A stretch of DNA of 64,000 nt from Dacryopinax spathularia (taxonomy: Eukaryota > Basidiomycota > Dacrymycetes > Dacrymycetales > Dacrymycetaceae): positions 2,232,001 to 2,296,000 of the forward strand of contig JBBPFI010000001.1 in the NCBI GenBank assembly GCA_037974965.1, given 5' to 3'. Shown piece by piece: positions 48,148 to 58,994 of the stretch. The translations under genes and the position numbers were made by a program. The stretch's first letter is position 1; every line of letters starts with the position of its first letter. The notes under the pieces were generated by a model. It was given only the letters and a program-made list of their open reading frames with translations. It searched no databases and was not told the origin of the DNA.

Positions 48148-48262
48148 GGATGGCGGCTGATAGAGTGGGGATGACGATGAGACAAGGGGAGAGATCGGCG
48201 ATCAATGACAGCAAGGCTAAAGGGGGTGGCGCAGCCTCGGACACTATTTGGAGGCAGAGGGC
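48148..48262. promoter_or_regulatory. Short divergent promoter, RPA1-like and methyltransferase genes
   Basis: Only 115 bp between the two start codons. It contains the last half copy of the palindrome (GCGCAGCCT at about 48228). Confidence 0.5.
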
Positions 48263-49545
48263 ATGCCTGACGGAGGCATCTCAGGCATGGGTGGCGGAAA
48301 GTACGCAAGTCCCACGTTCCATGAATTCCGATACCGACCGGCAACGTCCCTTCCACCATCCCTTGTTGTCCTCCTCCAAGAGGGTTGGCCGGCCATAATG
48401 GCGGCTCTCGCGCCGTCCATTGTCAACCTCCCGCCTGGGTCGGAGAGGGTGACGGATGCGGATGAGGAGGTGTTCTTGCTTTATTCTTTGCTTGCCTCGG
48501 CATCTCCGACTGGCGACGAGAAGGAGTCTGGACTGGGGTTCGTGGATTCAAAGAAGCGGGAGATTACGGTGGCTTTCGATATTGTCCCTCCTCAAGATGC
48601 AATGCCAACCGCTGTATCTGAGGGCAGCTTGGCGAAGGGAAGAAGCAAGGATAAACGAAACCGAAGGCGGTCGAGCGGGAAGATGGATCTGCTTGAGGGG
48701 AAGCATGTAGAAGTGACTCTCGCTCAAGATCTGAGCGGGCTTAAGAACCGGAAGGGCGACACAGGTCAGCGCTGTTCTTGTTTGTGTTCTCTCATATGGC
48801 TAATGTAGTCAATACAGGGAGCGTCCTATGGAGAGCGAGGTAGACCTGCTCCTCTCCTCCCCAAGTCCCCAAATAACATCTCGTCAGCATACACCTCGCC
48901 CACCTCCTCCTCCAGCAACATTACTACCCACCTCCATCCCCGCTCAATCCACTACTGGACTCCACCCTCCTCCCAAAAGCCCACATCCTCGAACTAGGCA
49001 GCGGCACAGGCCTGCTCTCCCTCCTCCTCTCCCCACTCGTGCGCAAATACACAGCAACCGACGTACCCGCCTTGCTGCCCTTACTACGGAAAAACACCGC
49101 CTCCAACGGCCTGGCCGAGAAAGTGCAAGTTGAGGAGCTCGATTGGGTCGTCCTTGAAGGGCTCAGTGAGGAGAGGAGAAAACGATATTTCCCGCTTGAA
49201 GACCCTCCGGATCTCGTGTTGGCCGTCGATTGTCTGTACAACCCCTCGCTACTCCGCCCATTTCTGGCTACGTTGTGTTACCTCTCTCGTGCTTCTCTCT
49301 GCCGAGCCTCGGACGCATCCTCATCTGGTACGGGAAACGAACCGGAGGTAAGCCACGGGCCGGCGGTACTGGTCATGTCGGAGCTTCGCGATCCCGAAGT
49401 AATGCGCGAGTTCCTGGCTCTGTGGCTCCAGCTGGATCGGGAGGAAGGTGAGGAGAGTGGGTGGGAGATATGGAGGGCTGGAGAGGGGCTGGTGGAGGGG
49501 ACGAGATGCGTGATCTGGGTCGGATGGAGTAAGAGGCGGGGTTGA
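48263..49545 (+). CDS. Family-16 (METTL21/Efm-like) protein lysine methyltransferase
   Basis: Three exons (48263-48764, 48818-48839, 48888-49545) give 393 residues. The middle exon is only 22 nt; it encodes GSVLWRAS, the conserved W-x-(A/S) block of this family, and is needed to keep the frame. Exon 3 gives LELGSGTGLLSLLL (SAM motif I), TATDVPALLPLLRKN and VDCLYNPSL, the D-x-x-Y post-motif typical of METTL21-type protein methyltransferases that modify elongation factors and chaperones. The N-terminal 150 residues are not conserved as far as I can tell. The substrate is unknown. Confidence 0.83.
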
Positions 49546-50511
49546 AGAGACTGAAAGGATCTCGACGAGAGGGCCTCGATGTGCGGCTGTTACGTGGCGG
49601 ACGAAAAGCCGCTCGTCCTTCTTCCAAGGTCTTACTACCTCAGGCTGGCCGTACACTGATGCGTTGGCACTCTGCCACGATTCGGGACAACATTGCTCGA
49701 TCTCGGGACTCGGCACGGTACTCCATCCTGGAGACCTCTATCTCTTCGTCCCCACGCACCGGCGGTACGGTACTTCCGGCTTCCCTTCCCTTCCCGACGA
49801 ACCGGAGGTCTGATCGTCGTCGAACACTTGTACAACGCCTCGTGTGCTCATCTACTGTATGCTTCGGGGAGCTGCCCTGTTTTCCTCCCAAACCCTCAAG
49901 CGGCGGGATGAAACATGCAAGGCAACTCCGGCGATGAAAGCGGTACTCCGCAGTCTGGATCCCGCGGGAGGAGCAAGTGAGTGCGAAAGGCCCGCGATGC
50001 CCGAGTTCGGCTTGTCGCTATGCCTGGATATGGACACCGAGGAGGAAGGCAGAGATATATCGGCTAGCCCGGGGCTGTGGAGAGGGGCAATGTATGCCTT
50101 GTTGGGCCGTACGGAAAGTCGGCGCAGAATGGGATACTGGAGCCGGACACGGAGCGTTCGAAGGCGGCGGAGAGAAATACTCTCCTTTGGAAGTGGGAAG
50201 CTCTCCTTTGGAAGGGGGAAGCTCACGCGGCATCTCAGAGGGGGATGAACAGAGACATGAAAGCGTTTTCCTCATACGCGTATAAGAGGGGTGTAAATAT
50301 CTCGGTGCCACTGTAGCAGTCAAATAAACAAGTCACCAAGTGACTGTTTGGAGGAAGTGCGCGACTTTCATGTAACGTGCGGAGCTAGTTCCAGAAATGG
50401 CAATATTCAATGGACGTTTGGTTCCTTCAGGGTCGACAACGTCCAACGCGTCCTCAGCACCCTATCCGCGACCACCGCCTTCGACTCCCTCGCACTCATC
50501 GACGGTACGCC
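49546..50511. other. Intergenic, possible unresolved small gene
   Basis: 966 bp. A frame at 49579 (MCGCYVADEKPL) followed by a GTACAC donor, and pieces around 49730-49800, look mildly coding but could not be joined. A direct repeat of ctctcctttggaag at 50180 and 50201 is present. Confidence 0.3.
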
Positions 50512-51598
50512 ATGCACAATATAATTATCCTACCCAATGGACATACTGTGTCCGAGGACGATTTGGACAGCGCCTCAACCATGCGCGCTAACTTCCATAA
50601 CGGCTTGGCATTGCTGGTACGTCGCTGAGCTCAGCTTTGTGAACGCAGCTGAACACGACCACAGATCGAGCCGCTGAGTCGAAGCTGCGCAGCATGTCGG
50701 AAGAAGAGGGTACGCTGTATCCATGAAGAAGGATTTGCGTGTCGCACATGCAGAGGGAGTCAGAAGTGCATATATGCTAACCAAGTGGTTGAGACGCGGT
50801 CGAGCAGTACGCAAACCTCGCACAACCATTGGCACACTGTAGCTCACGCGACATATAGATGGAGGTAAACGGCGAAAAGAGGAACCGGCTAGACCCCGAA
50901 TACGCTATGAGGACTATCCTCGTCTGCTGCCGAAGCTCTATCGTGCAGAACCCATTGAAGATGATGTGGCCGATATGCCAACGAAGAAGAGGAGACCGAC
51001 TCAACAAGCGCGTCCTGCAACCGTCGCGACGCCACAGAGCATGACACACAAGTCTGCTGGAACACCCGCACCGCGAGTGAGATCAAGCCCGTCTCCTGAT
51101 CCGCTTGATTTTGCATCACCGTCTGCGCGACGCACGCCTCGAGCCGAAGATCGGACGCCATTGTCACCGAGAGCACGCCTTGGGCCGTCCTTCCATATTC
51201 AAGAAGTGGATGAAGGGGATTACTCGGAAGGAGGCGATTCTGACGACGTTTCAATCAAGACATCGTCGTCGACGCGGCATATTTCTCTAGCAGCCGAAAC
51301 CAACAAAACGCGCGACGAAGGTCCCTCGCTGCCCGCCCTGTCCGCCCAACTCAGCTCGTTAATGGCGTACATTAGCCGCGTGGAACCGCTGTGCGAAGCC
51401 GGGCATGCTCAGGCGTGGTCCGTCGGAGAACTGACTCACTGGGCTAACACGGCAAGCAGTCTCCCAATGGATATCAACGAAACGGCCAGTATCGCGTTGG
51501 AGAATCTTCGGGCTGGACAGGCGCAGCTGGCCCAGTCGTTGGAGCGCGCGAAGAAGGAGGCCAAGGTGCTGATGGATGCCATAGCAAGACGTCTCTGA
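50512..51598 (+). CDS. Small Zn(2)Cys(6) fungal-type DNA-binding protein
   Basis: Three exons (50512-50616, 50665-50806, 50859-51598) give 328 residues. Exon 2 holds the binuclear zinc cluster C-AA-C-RKKRVR-C-IHEEGFA-C-RT-C-RGSQK-C with its basic stretch, which fits C-x2-C-x6-C-x7-C-x2-C-x5-C. The C-terminal part is disordered and Ser/Pro-rich (DPLDFASPSARRTPR) and ends in a short helical region (AGQAQLAQSLERAKKEAKVLM). No fungal middle-homology domain is present, so this is a short regulator or a DNA-binding protein without the usual effector domain. The frame is open back to 50410, so a longer N terminus is possible. Confidence 0.75.
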
Positions 51599-51777
51599 CT
51601 GTATAACAAGTCTTACCGGATACTGTATTTCTCTCGCTTGAGTGGGTTGCTTCTATTAATTTATCGGTGTACATGATACGTGGTAGTCTACATGTGCGAA
51701 TTGTGAAGTAGAGTATATGAAAACTGTGATGAGTAGGAGTAAAGCCGAGCGTTGGATGCGTGATGGCTACAGCGCTG

Positions 51778-52134
51778 TCATGGCTCTCCGGGGAATACCT
51801 GGCGCGCCGGCCAGCCGGCGTGCGATCCCGGGAATGTTTGTCCGGGTACGACGATCATTTGTCCGGGGAAATCTTGTACGGACTGGTATCTGGCTTTCTT
51901 CTGGCCAGACATTGCCCAATGCTTGAGTTTGCTCAGAAAGGTACGAGATGACTCGGTATAGCGAGGTGGAGGGTCCACCAGGGTGTAAGGCGGCGGCGGC
52001 GGCGGCGGCGTCACTTTCGTGTCGACAAGGGTCGACTCAGGGATAGAGTGACTTGAATGAAAGTATGCGACCGACTAGAGGATAGCAATTCAGTTTCTAT
52101 ATGGAAGGAGGTCTCGACTAGTTACACATACCAT
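51778..52134 (-). CDS. Small PPxY / KHWA protein A
   Basis: Two exons, the ATG alone (52134-52132) and 52074-51778, give 99 residues. A run of Pro (PPPPPPPYTLVDPPPRY) holds two PPxY-type motifs, ligands of WW domains such as those in Nedd4/Rsp5 ubiquitin ligases. It is followed by FLSKLKHWAMSG and, near the end, FPG repeats (DFPGQ, TFPGS, VFPGE). The FxKxKHWAxSG and FPG parts recur in the small gene at 54238. The start-codon intron is shared with the neighbour at 52628. Function unknown. Confidence 0.6.
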
Positions 52135-52627
52135 GATTAGATTCGCCTGGAAGGTCGAAGACCGTATGCCGAGCTGCCACCTGTGAGTTTCACGATGACC
52201 CGCAAATTCAGCTTGTATGGGGGGGTTGTTGTCACTGCCATTCTGCTCAACACGATTGCCTTTATAGTATTATCAGCAGTCATAAGCGCGAAAAGAAGAA
52301 AAGTGGACGCGATGGAGGTTGGCGACGCGTCTGACCGAGGATCAGACGGGCGCTCCGCTATCCTCCGAGCGGCTGCACTGCCACATCGCTACGTTCTTCT
52401 TTGCCAAGGCCGATGCCCGATGCGAGCCGCGGGATTTAAGACACCAATCTCGATAACAGTGACGAAGGGGCGAAAATAGCATTAATCTAATAGATACAGG
52501 TGGATGGTAGACACCGAGGAGATAGAAGGTAAGAAACAGAAAAGTAGATACATGATGGTATAGGAATGCGCGGAAATACAAGTACATTGCTTGGGGTGTG
52601 ACTCGCACAAGGTGTTCGGCCGACCGC
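52135..52627. other. Intergenic with a possible small membrane ORF
   Basis: 493 bp. On the plus strand 52195-52479 is open and begins with a hydrophobic helix (VVVTAILLNTIAFIVLSAV), but it overlaps the upstream region of protein A and the downstream part looks random. Not called as a gene. Confidence 0.25.
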
Positions 52628-52966
52628 CTACTGATCGGGGTTGCGGACGACCCAGCGTTGCGGGTTGCTTTGCGAGCTTGTTGCACTGGTTGGACTTGTC
52701 GCCTGTGAGCTTGCTGTTGTGGTGGCGGACGAGCCCGAGGAGCGGGAAGCGCCCGTGAACCGGCGCAGTTTCTCGCGGAGACGAGGACGCTCAGGTTTAG
52801 GCACGACCTCGCTGTATGGCGGCGGGGCGACGTCCGGGAAATAGGAAGAGCGTTCCTCCCTCGAGTATGGGCAGAGGTAGGGGGTGAGATAAGGAGGTGG
52901 CGGAGTGTTGGACTAGCCGGATATCAGCCAGAGGTACGGAGGATATCGGATAATCGAACATACCAT
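52628..52966 (-). CDS. Small PPxY protein B
   Basis: Two exons, the ATG alone (52966-52964) and 52912-52628, give 95 residues. The N terminus is TPPPPYLTPY and a second motif PPPYSEVV lies near residue 38, both PPxY. A basic stretch (RPRLREKLRRF) is followed by a Ser/Thr/Gln-rich tail. It shares the PPxY motifs and the ATG|GTATGT gene structure with protein A, same strand and 0.8 kb away, but lacks KHWA. Confidence 0.5.
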
Positions 52967-54237
52967 GCTGCCCAATAAGTTGAACCAATAGCTAGTTCGT
53001 TGAGGTTGCTGAAAGACGAGTAGTCTTTTCGCAGGAAAGGATCAGTCCTGGGAGTACCGCGGGCTCATCTGACAATCCTCTGCGGCCAGTTGCAAGAATT
53101 TATGGCTTTCGCACTGCCTGTCCTCGGACGACCTGGGGGAAAGCTCGAGGAGAAGGAATCCGTCCCATACAGTTAATGTCGCCGGATTTAGGGACAGGGG
53201 ACCGTTACCTCCCGGTCTGGGCCAAACCGTTCGCACGACCATTTCCGAGTCAGCGGCCGACCAGCATGCAGACGGTCCACCAATGGTAATGCAGGAAGTT
53301 CCCAGTTTTCCCCGAGAGTGTTGGGCAAAAATGAGCGCCTAACAGTGTCATGGGACTGGTACCACGCGACCCCAGAGATCCGGCGAAGTCTGCCGACACA
53401 ATCACAAGCTCGTCCGTGCCCAAACGCTTGTGGTCCTTTTTGGTACTGAATTGTAAGGGTAGCTGTAGGGGTAGGTTTAAGGGTAGGTCGTCGACGTCAT
53501 TGATGCCCATCGCTGGGGCGGAGACGATATCCGCATAGAACGGTGGTATGGCAGACAGGATTCCCAGGGTCGAAGATGATATCAGCGGGCCCTACAATGG
53601 GCGAGGTGAAGTCTAGCCCATTTGTATCACCGCACAGCCAGCAAAGACAAAGCAGAAGTCGCCCGCGTTGAGTTTTCCTCTGATAAGGTGGGGGAGTCAG
53701 GAGGACCAAACCCGGCCTTGAACGGGGCATTCCGGGATCCAGCCTTCCACCTCGGGTGCAATTGGACCAGATTTTGACTGCTGACTCAGCATGCACGTGT
53801 TTTTCTTTGGTCCGTCCACCTCGCTCGCCCGACATCTTCCGTGCGTTTGTTTGAGGTGTGGCGCTCGTTTTGAGCTTCAAGTTGACTGGTCAATGCGCCA
53901 ATGACGTCCGCGGACTTGATTCCTGCTCGCCTTCGCGTGTGTTACGTCGGCTGGAGCTGTACTTGCCAGCCTCAGTCGAGACCATGACTAGGCGTCGTGC
54001 TTCGAAGAACCTCGGGCCAGAGCGGAGCAGGGCACGAGTGAAGAGATAGTGGAGCAAAGCTGCCGCGTTTTGAGATGTGACGTGAAGGTTGCAGGTCGTA
54101 TATAAGTGAGAGAGCGACGGTGTTGAATAGAGTAAGCACACTCACGCCCGCGATCGCTGCTCACTAATCGCAGCTTATATCCACTAGTATCCGGGAACCT
54201 ACCTCCTCCCCCATCTCCCAAGACTCCCATTATTGAT
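52967..54237. other. Intergenic, no gene recognised
   Basis: 1271 bp between divergent small genes. Some minus-strand frames are open (53.25-53.88 kb) but show no domain. A short run of ggtaggtttaaggg-like repeats lies at about 53455-53487. A TATA-like gtatataag lies at about 54098, 140 bp before the next gene. Confidence 0.35.
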
Positions 54238-54540
54238 ATGGTACGCAGCTCGCGGTCAGCGTCCCGCGACCGTTCAGCTCACACCCAACCACAGTCCTCC
54301 ACCGAAGCTACCCCCGCGCAACTCTCTCCCGCGTCCTCCTCCCGGGTAGACGTTCCGCAATACCAAACTACCAACACCACTACCGCTCATAAGAAGAGCC
54401 TCTTCCAGAAGTTCAAGCACTGGGCGACTTCCGGTCCATACTACCAGCGCAAACGCTATACCCAGGAGTTCCCAGGCTCGGAAGACTATGATTCGGCCGG
54501 GCAGGTCTTCCCCGGTGGAACGGGCGAAAGGACCGACTAA
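54238..54540 (+). CDS. Small KHWA/FPG protein C
   Basis: An uninterrupted 100-residue frame. The C-terminal half reads LFQKFKHWATSG, then RYTQEFPG and QVFPGG, parallel to protein A (FLSKLKHWAMSG, QDFPG, QVFPG), so the two are paralogues in opposite orientation 2.1 kb apart. The N-terminal half is Ser/Gln/Thr-rich and basic, without PPxY. A start-codon intron as in A and B (ATG|GTACGC) would be only about 40 nt, so the unspliced form is preferred. Confidence 0.55.
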   Translation: MVRSSRSASRDRSAHTQPQSSTEATPAQLSPASSSRVDVPQYQTTNTTTAHKKSLFQKFKHWATSGPYYQRKRYTQEFPGSEDYDSAGQVFPGGTGERTD

Positions 54541-55013
54541 ACGCAAGGCGCGTCACCGAATGACGAAGGAGCGCGGCCTGGTCGGTTTGCTCGTTGTAGC
54601 CTTCCTTATCCGATGGATGACGGCGGGCTTCGTTCGCAAGCGATGACGATGACGACGGAAACCAAGAGTTGTACCTCCTTTCATGTCTCTTTTTTCGTAT
54701 GTCGCATTTTCTAGATGGGTCTCATGATGTATCACTAGTTAGTGGAAAGCCGTAACATTAATGACATTCCCACACTATCACCTATCAGGCACCCAAACTG
54801 TTGCGAGCTGCGGCTGGGCCAAATGACAATGAATTGTGGAAGCTCCGGAAGAAGCCCAGAGAAGGATGAGGAAACGCTCCTCTTCCATGGCACCCACGTC
54901 ATGACTCTTACGTAAGCTCAAGTTAAGCGCCGTTTTTGGCGCCCGCTGGTTTTGCGAGGTTCTGTTGGTGGTCACTGCAAGGGTTCAGCTCGTCCTCGTC
55001 GCTGACCCTGCCC
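54541..55013. other. Intergenic before the helicase gene
   Basis: 473 bp. No gene seen; the helicase frame is open back to 54936 but the first ATG in frame is at 55014. Confidence 0.3.
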
Positions 55014-57483
55014 ATGTCACACTCACCACCGGCCGACGGCAAGAAGGCCAAGTTCAGGAATGGGCCAACTCCCTCAACACAAAGACCGGCGACCAAAACC
55101 GACCTGCTGATATTGGGCAACAAACCGGGTCCTAAGCATGCGAGGACGGTCTATATGCAGTCCGACGACGAAGATGGTGGGTCAGAGGCAGAGGAGTCAC
55201 CGAAAAAGAAACGAAAACTGGCCGGCTCTCGGGTGTCGACTGACGCTGTGAAGAAGTTGCCTGTGAACGGGAAAGACCAGCTTCAGGCGCAGAGAAAGCA
55301 GCTGCCTATATTTGCGTCGAGGGAGAAGTTGATCGAGGCGATACGGGCGAATGATACTACCGTCATTCTGGGCGAGACGGGTAGCGGGAAAACCACTCGT
55401 ACGTCTGTTATACCATATTTAGTTGAGTCCCCACTGACTATCGTACTCAGAATTGCCTCAGTATCTACATGAAGCTGGCATCACGAATGATGGAATGATC
55501 GCCATCACTCAGCCTCGGCGAGTTGCAGCTATGACCCTGGCAGCCCGTGTGGCCAAGGAGAAGGGTACCGAAGTTGGAGACCTGGTTGGCTACAGTGTCC
55601 GGTTCGACGAGAAGATATCGCCGAATACGAAGATCAAGTTTGCGACGGACGGCATGCTTGTGCGAGAGCTCCTGCTTGATCCGCTCCTCAGCAAGTACAG
55701 CGTCGTCATCGTTGACGAAGCACACGAGCGAACACTGCGGACGGATATGATATTAGGAAGCTTGAAACGGATATTGAGGGAGAGGAGGGACGGGAAGAAG
55801 GGAAAGGACGGAAAGAAGATGAAGCCGCTCAAGGTGGTGATCATGAGCGCTACGCTGGAGGCGCAAAGGTTCAGCGACTTCTTCGACAAGGCGCCCATTC
55901 TGCATATCAAGGGTCGTCAATACCCGTGCTCCACGTTCTTCCTCCCGCAACCGGTCGATGACTTTATCGTTGGTTGCCGGAAGTGTATACAGAGTATCCA
56001 TACATCGCAACCAGACGGAGACATTTTGGTGTTCCTGCCTGGTACGCCGTTATCCCTTTCGTTTACATATGCGTTGCTAACATCCCACCCAGGTCAGGAG
56101 GATATCGAAGCATTAGCGAACGAGCTGAAGGATATGATGTCGGAAGCTCCCGCCGGATCAAAGCCAATGCTCGTCTTACCACTGTATGCTGCTCTCCCAC
56201 AAGACAAGCAACAACGAGTATTCGAACCACCACCAGAAGGTACGCGAAAAGTCGTCCTCGCAACCAATATCGCCGAAACGTCTATCACCATCCCCGGCAT
56301 TCGGTATGTTGTCGACACGGGCCTCTGCAAAGAACGGTCCTACCATACACGACATGGCGGTAGCGGACTGGAAGAACTACTCGTCAAACCTATCTCGAAG
56401 TCCAGCTCGCTACAGCGAGAGGGTCGTGCTGCACGCGAAGGGCCAGGGTTCTGCTATAAGCTGTATACGAAGAAGACCTTCGACGCATTGCCCGAAGCTC
56501 CGACACCGGAGATCCAGCGGTGTGACCTGAACTCTGCGATTTTGGACCTGAAGGTGCTGGGTGAGGATCCGCTCACGTTCGACTATATCGACAGGCCTCT
56601 GGACGACGCAATACGTGCAAGTTTGATGACTCTCTACTCCCTTCAGGCACTCGATTCACGAGGGAATGTCACCCCTCTCGGACGGAAGATGTCGGCCTTC
56701 CCCCTTGAACCCTCTCTTGCCTTAGTGGTCATTTCGTCAAAAGAACGCGGGTGCACATCCGAGATACTGGATATCGTATCCCTTCTTACTTGCACCGCCA
56801 AGCTGTTTATCGATAATGCCGACACGCGGGAAGCGGCCGCCGAGGCGCGCAAGAAGTTCCAACACCGGGATGGCGACCACCTTACTCTGCTCAACGTCTT
56901 CCGCTCCTACGAGGATGTCCTGAACGGCAATGCGAACACCAAGGAGGCCAAGAAAAACAAAGGCAACCGCCGTGCCGCTCGACACTGGTGTCAAGCTCAC
57001 TACCTAAACCACCGCGCTCTAGACGAAGCACTTACCATCCGCGCCCAGCTGAGGGGGAACTGCGAGCGTGAAGGGATTGACTGGCGCGTTTCGGCCGGAG
57101 ATGATGCTGAGCCGGTGTTGAAATGCTTGCTCGATGGGTTCTTTAGGAAAGCGGCGATCAGAGCACCTGATGGGACGTATCGACAGATAGGGATGCAGCA
57201 GGCCGTGAAGATTCATCCTAGCTCGAGCTTGGTGGATCGGAAACCTAGCACGATTATATTTGATGAACTGGTGAGTGATTTCGTTTCATACTCGTATGGA
57301 TGATGTTGATTTCTTTTTTAGTTGATTACAACAGCTGTCTATGCCCGCGGTGTCTCTGCGATCCACTCGTCCTGGCTGGTCGATACCCCTCTCCTGAATA
57401 CCAGTGGAAGGAAATACGACCCCCAACCGCAGAAGAACGGCCATCCCCACGCTCGCAAGCTCAACAGCATTTCCCATACATAG
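55014..57483 (+). CDS. DEAH-box RNA helicase, DHX33/Dhr2-like
   Basis: Four exons (55014-55398, 55451-56041, 56093-57270, 57322-57483) give 771 residues. A basic N terminus with a nuclear signal (SPKKKRKL) precedes Walker A GETGSGKTT (about 120-128, split by intron 1), DEAH at 217-220, SAT in motif III, NIAETSITIPG and QREGRAAR (motif VI has Glu-Gly-Arg-Ala-Ala-Arg), then the winged-helix, ratchet and OB regions. Intron 2 is 51 nt with no stop, so an ORF reads through it; splicing it restores the usual LPGQEDIE. The order and compact N terminus resemble the nucleolar helicases DHX33 and yeast Dhr2, involved in rRNA processing, more than Prp43, but the subfamily is not certain. Confidence 0.88.
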
Positions 57484-57568
57484 ATCTCTTCATCTGCAAC
57501 TCGACTTGTGCCTCATACACCTTCATAGATCCGATACCCTCCCGCATGTATACACCCGTAGTTATATC

Positions 57569-58566
57569 TTATTGCAGTTTGGCGACGTCTGGGTTGACGA
57601 AGTTCTCGATCTTGAACCCACCCTCGGGGCTCTGGATGAAGCCAGTTTGTTCCAGCACCCTGCATGCTGTCAGCCTTGTGCTTTGAGTGAAAAGGACATA
57701 CGACGTACTCGAGCGTCTTCGCCAACACCTCCCCCTTGATCTCCGCGCAATCACTGACATACTTGACCGTCTCCAACCACGCCCTAATATCCTCCTCCGG
57801 ATATCCATGACTCCCCTTAATATACTCCACATCCTTCTGCTTCCTCGCCTCAGGACTATCAAACTCTCTCACATACCCACTCAACCCCTCCAGGAACTTC
57901 TCCACCTCCTCGGGCGGAGCGCGCTTCTCGTCCGTAGAAGAAGCGATCATCCAGCTTGGCCAAGGCGTCGGCACACTGCCGATAAACCTGACCTCGCCAG
58001 AATCGCGGTACGGTTTAGTGGTGAACCACTCCCACATGAACGCGCTCGTCGTCCCCTTGTTCACGCTATCCCTCAACCCCTTGAAATCGTCATTGACCAC
58101 AAACTTGATGGGCTCGATCTTCCCGTCCGGGCCGAGCCAGCCCTGTTGGAGCGCCATGACGCACGCCATTGTCTGGCTGCCGCTTCCCAGCCGGGAGATG
58201 CCGATGGGTGTGCCGCGCAGAGAGGGGATGTCGTTGTAGGGCGAGTTGGCGCCGGTTATGACGGCCCAGTTGAGCGAGGAGGAGACGTAGGAGCCGCACA
58301 GCTTATAGTGGCTTTCTCCTCTTGCCAAGCCAGCGAGGAGCGGGTCGGTCAGCGCGCTGTCCAAACTGAATCAGCCACCATCTGCCAAGTTACAAGAGGT
58401 TGACGCACATGGCTATGTCGATCTGGTCCTCCTTGAGTGCCTTTATGAGCTGGCCTGTGCCGGAGGGGCAGCACACGAGTGTGAATGTTGAGTCCTTGTC
58501 GTCGTCATGGAATTGCATAAGCGGGGTGAGGAAATGCTCGGGAACGTAGCCGATTCTGAGAGGCAT
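57569..58566 (-). CDS. Periplasmic-binding-protein-like II domain protein
   Basis: Three exons (58566-58409, 58365-57709, 57659-57569) give 301 residues. The start MPLRIGYVPEH and the blocks IDIAI, GTPIGISRLGSGSQTMA, FKGLRDSVNKGTTSAFMWEWFTTKP and FIGSVPTPWPSWM match the fungal soluble PBP2-like proteins related to SsuA/NMT1/THI5. It lacks a signal peptide, so it is probably cytosolic. Ligand unknown; a link to thiamine or pyrimidine precursor metabolism is a family-level guess. The first intron is short (43 nt). It is convergent with the helicase, 85 bp apart. Confidence 0.8.
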
Positions 58567-58994
58567 CTTGTTCTTCCTTTGCTGGCCGTCTATAAGGCGA
58601 GTGGACGGGGATGTTCAGTTGAGAACAAAAGTGAGCAGAGTGTTATATACAAGCAGACTTGCCCTATATACAACGCTGGCTGGAGGTGGACTCTGCACGA
58701 CCTCGTCCAGCAAACACGGCGGCTCTCCAACGGCCCGCCCCTGTCGACCGAAGTCTGCCGAACTTCCAAGGGTCCAGGAGATAGGAAGCCGCCTGAACCC
58801 TTCAGAATCATTTCCCACGTGAGAGTTCGGCATCCCGGCGCTTCCAAGGCTGGGAGGACGTGTCAGGGTCCCTCTTACGCTGCGGCTGCCCCGTTGACTG
58901 ACTTGTACGTGACGGAGATCGTGTGTTGATCGGCGCTTGTTGCGAACTGGACTGAACTGGACAACTCCCTGGTAGGAGAAGGAGTCGGGCAGTC
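58567..58994. promoter_or_regulatory. Divergent promoter, PBP-like and MON2 genes
   Basis: 428 bp between divergent starts. A TATA-like gttatatac lies at about 58641. No ORF of note. Confidence 0.35.

Larger units (their letters stand above)
35777..48235. repeat. Dispersed 14-bp palindrome AGGCTGCGCAGCCT across MULE and RPA1 genes
   Basis: Perfect copies lie at 45321, 46421, 47017 and 47591. Near-perfect copies include 45722, 45747, 46550, 46841, 46890 and 47932, and half or degenerate copies (AGGCTGCGC or GCGCAGCCT) include 35777, 36074, 36425, 43851, 44060, 44544, 44877, 45130, 45210, 45432, 45951, 46055, 47762 and 48227. By eye I count more than 30 in the 5.2 kb left after removing the retrotransposon. 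Copies lie in exons and in all 13 introns of the two genes. I saw only one weak copy (50682) beyond the block, and two half copies in the LTR. Confidence 0.85.

Noticed and set aside
35777-48235. CRISPR-like array
   Set aside because: The repeat is a short palindrome at irregular distances in coding and intronic DNA of a eukaryote, not an array.
35349-48300. Terminal inverted repeats for the MULE/RPA1 block
   Set aside because: None were found by eye at either end; a computed search is needed before calling boundaries.
52195-52479. Small membrane protein ORF
   Set aside because: One plausible helix but the remainder looks random and it lies in the upstream region of protein A.
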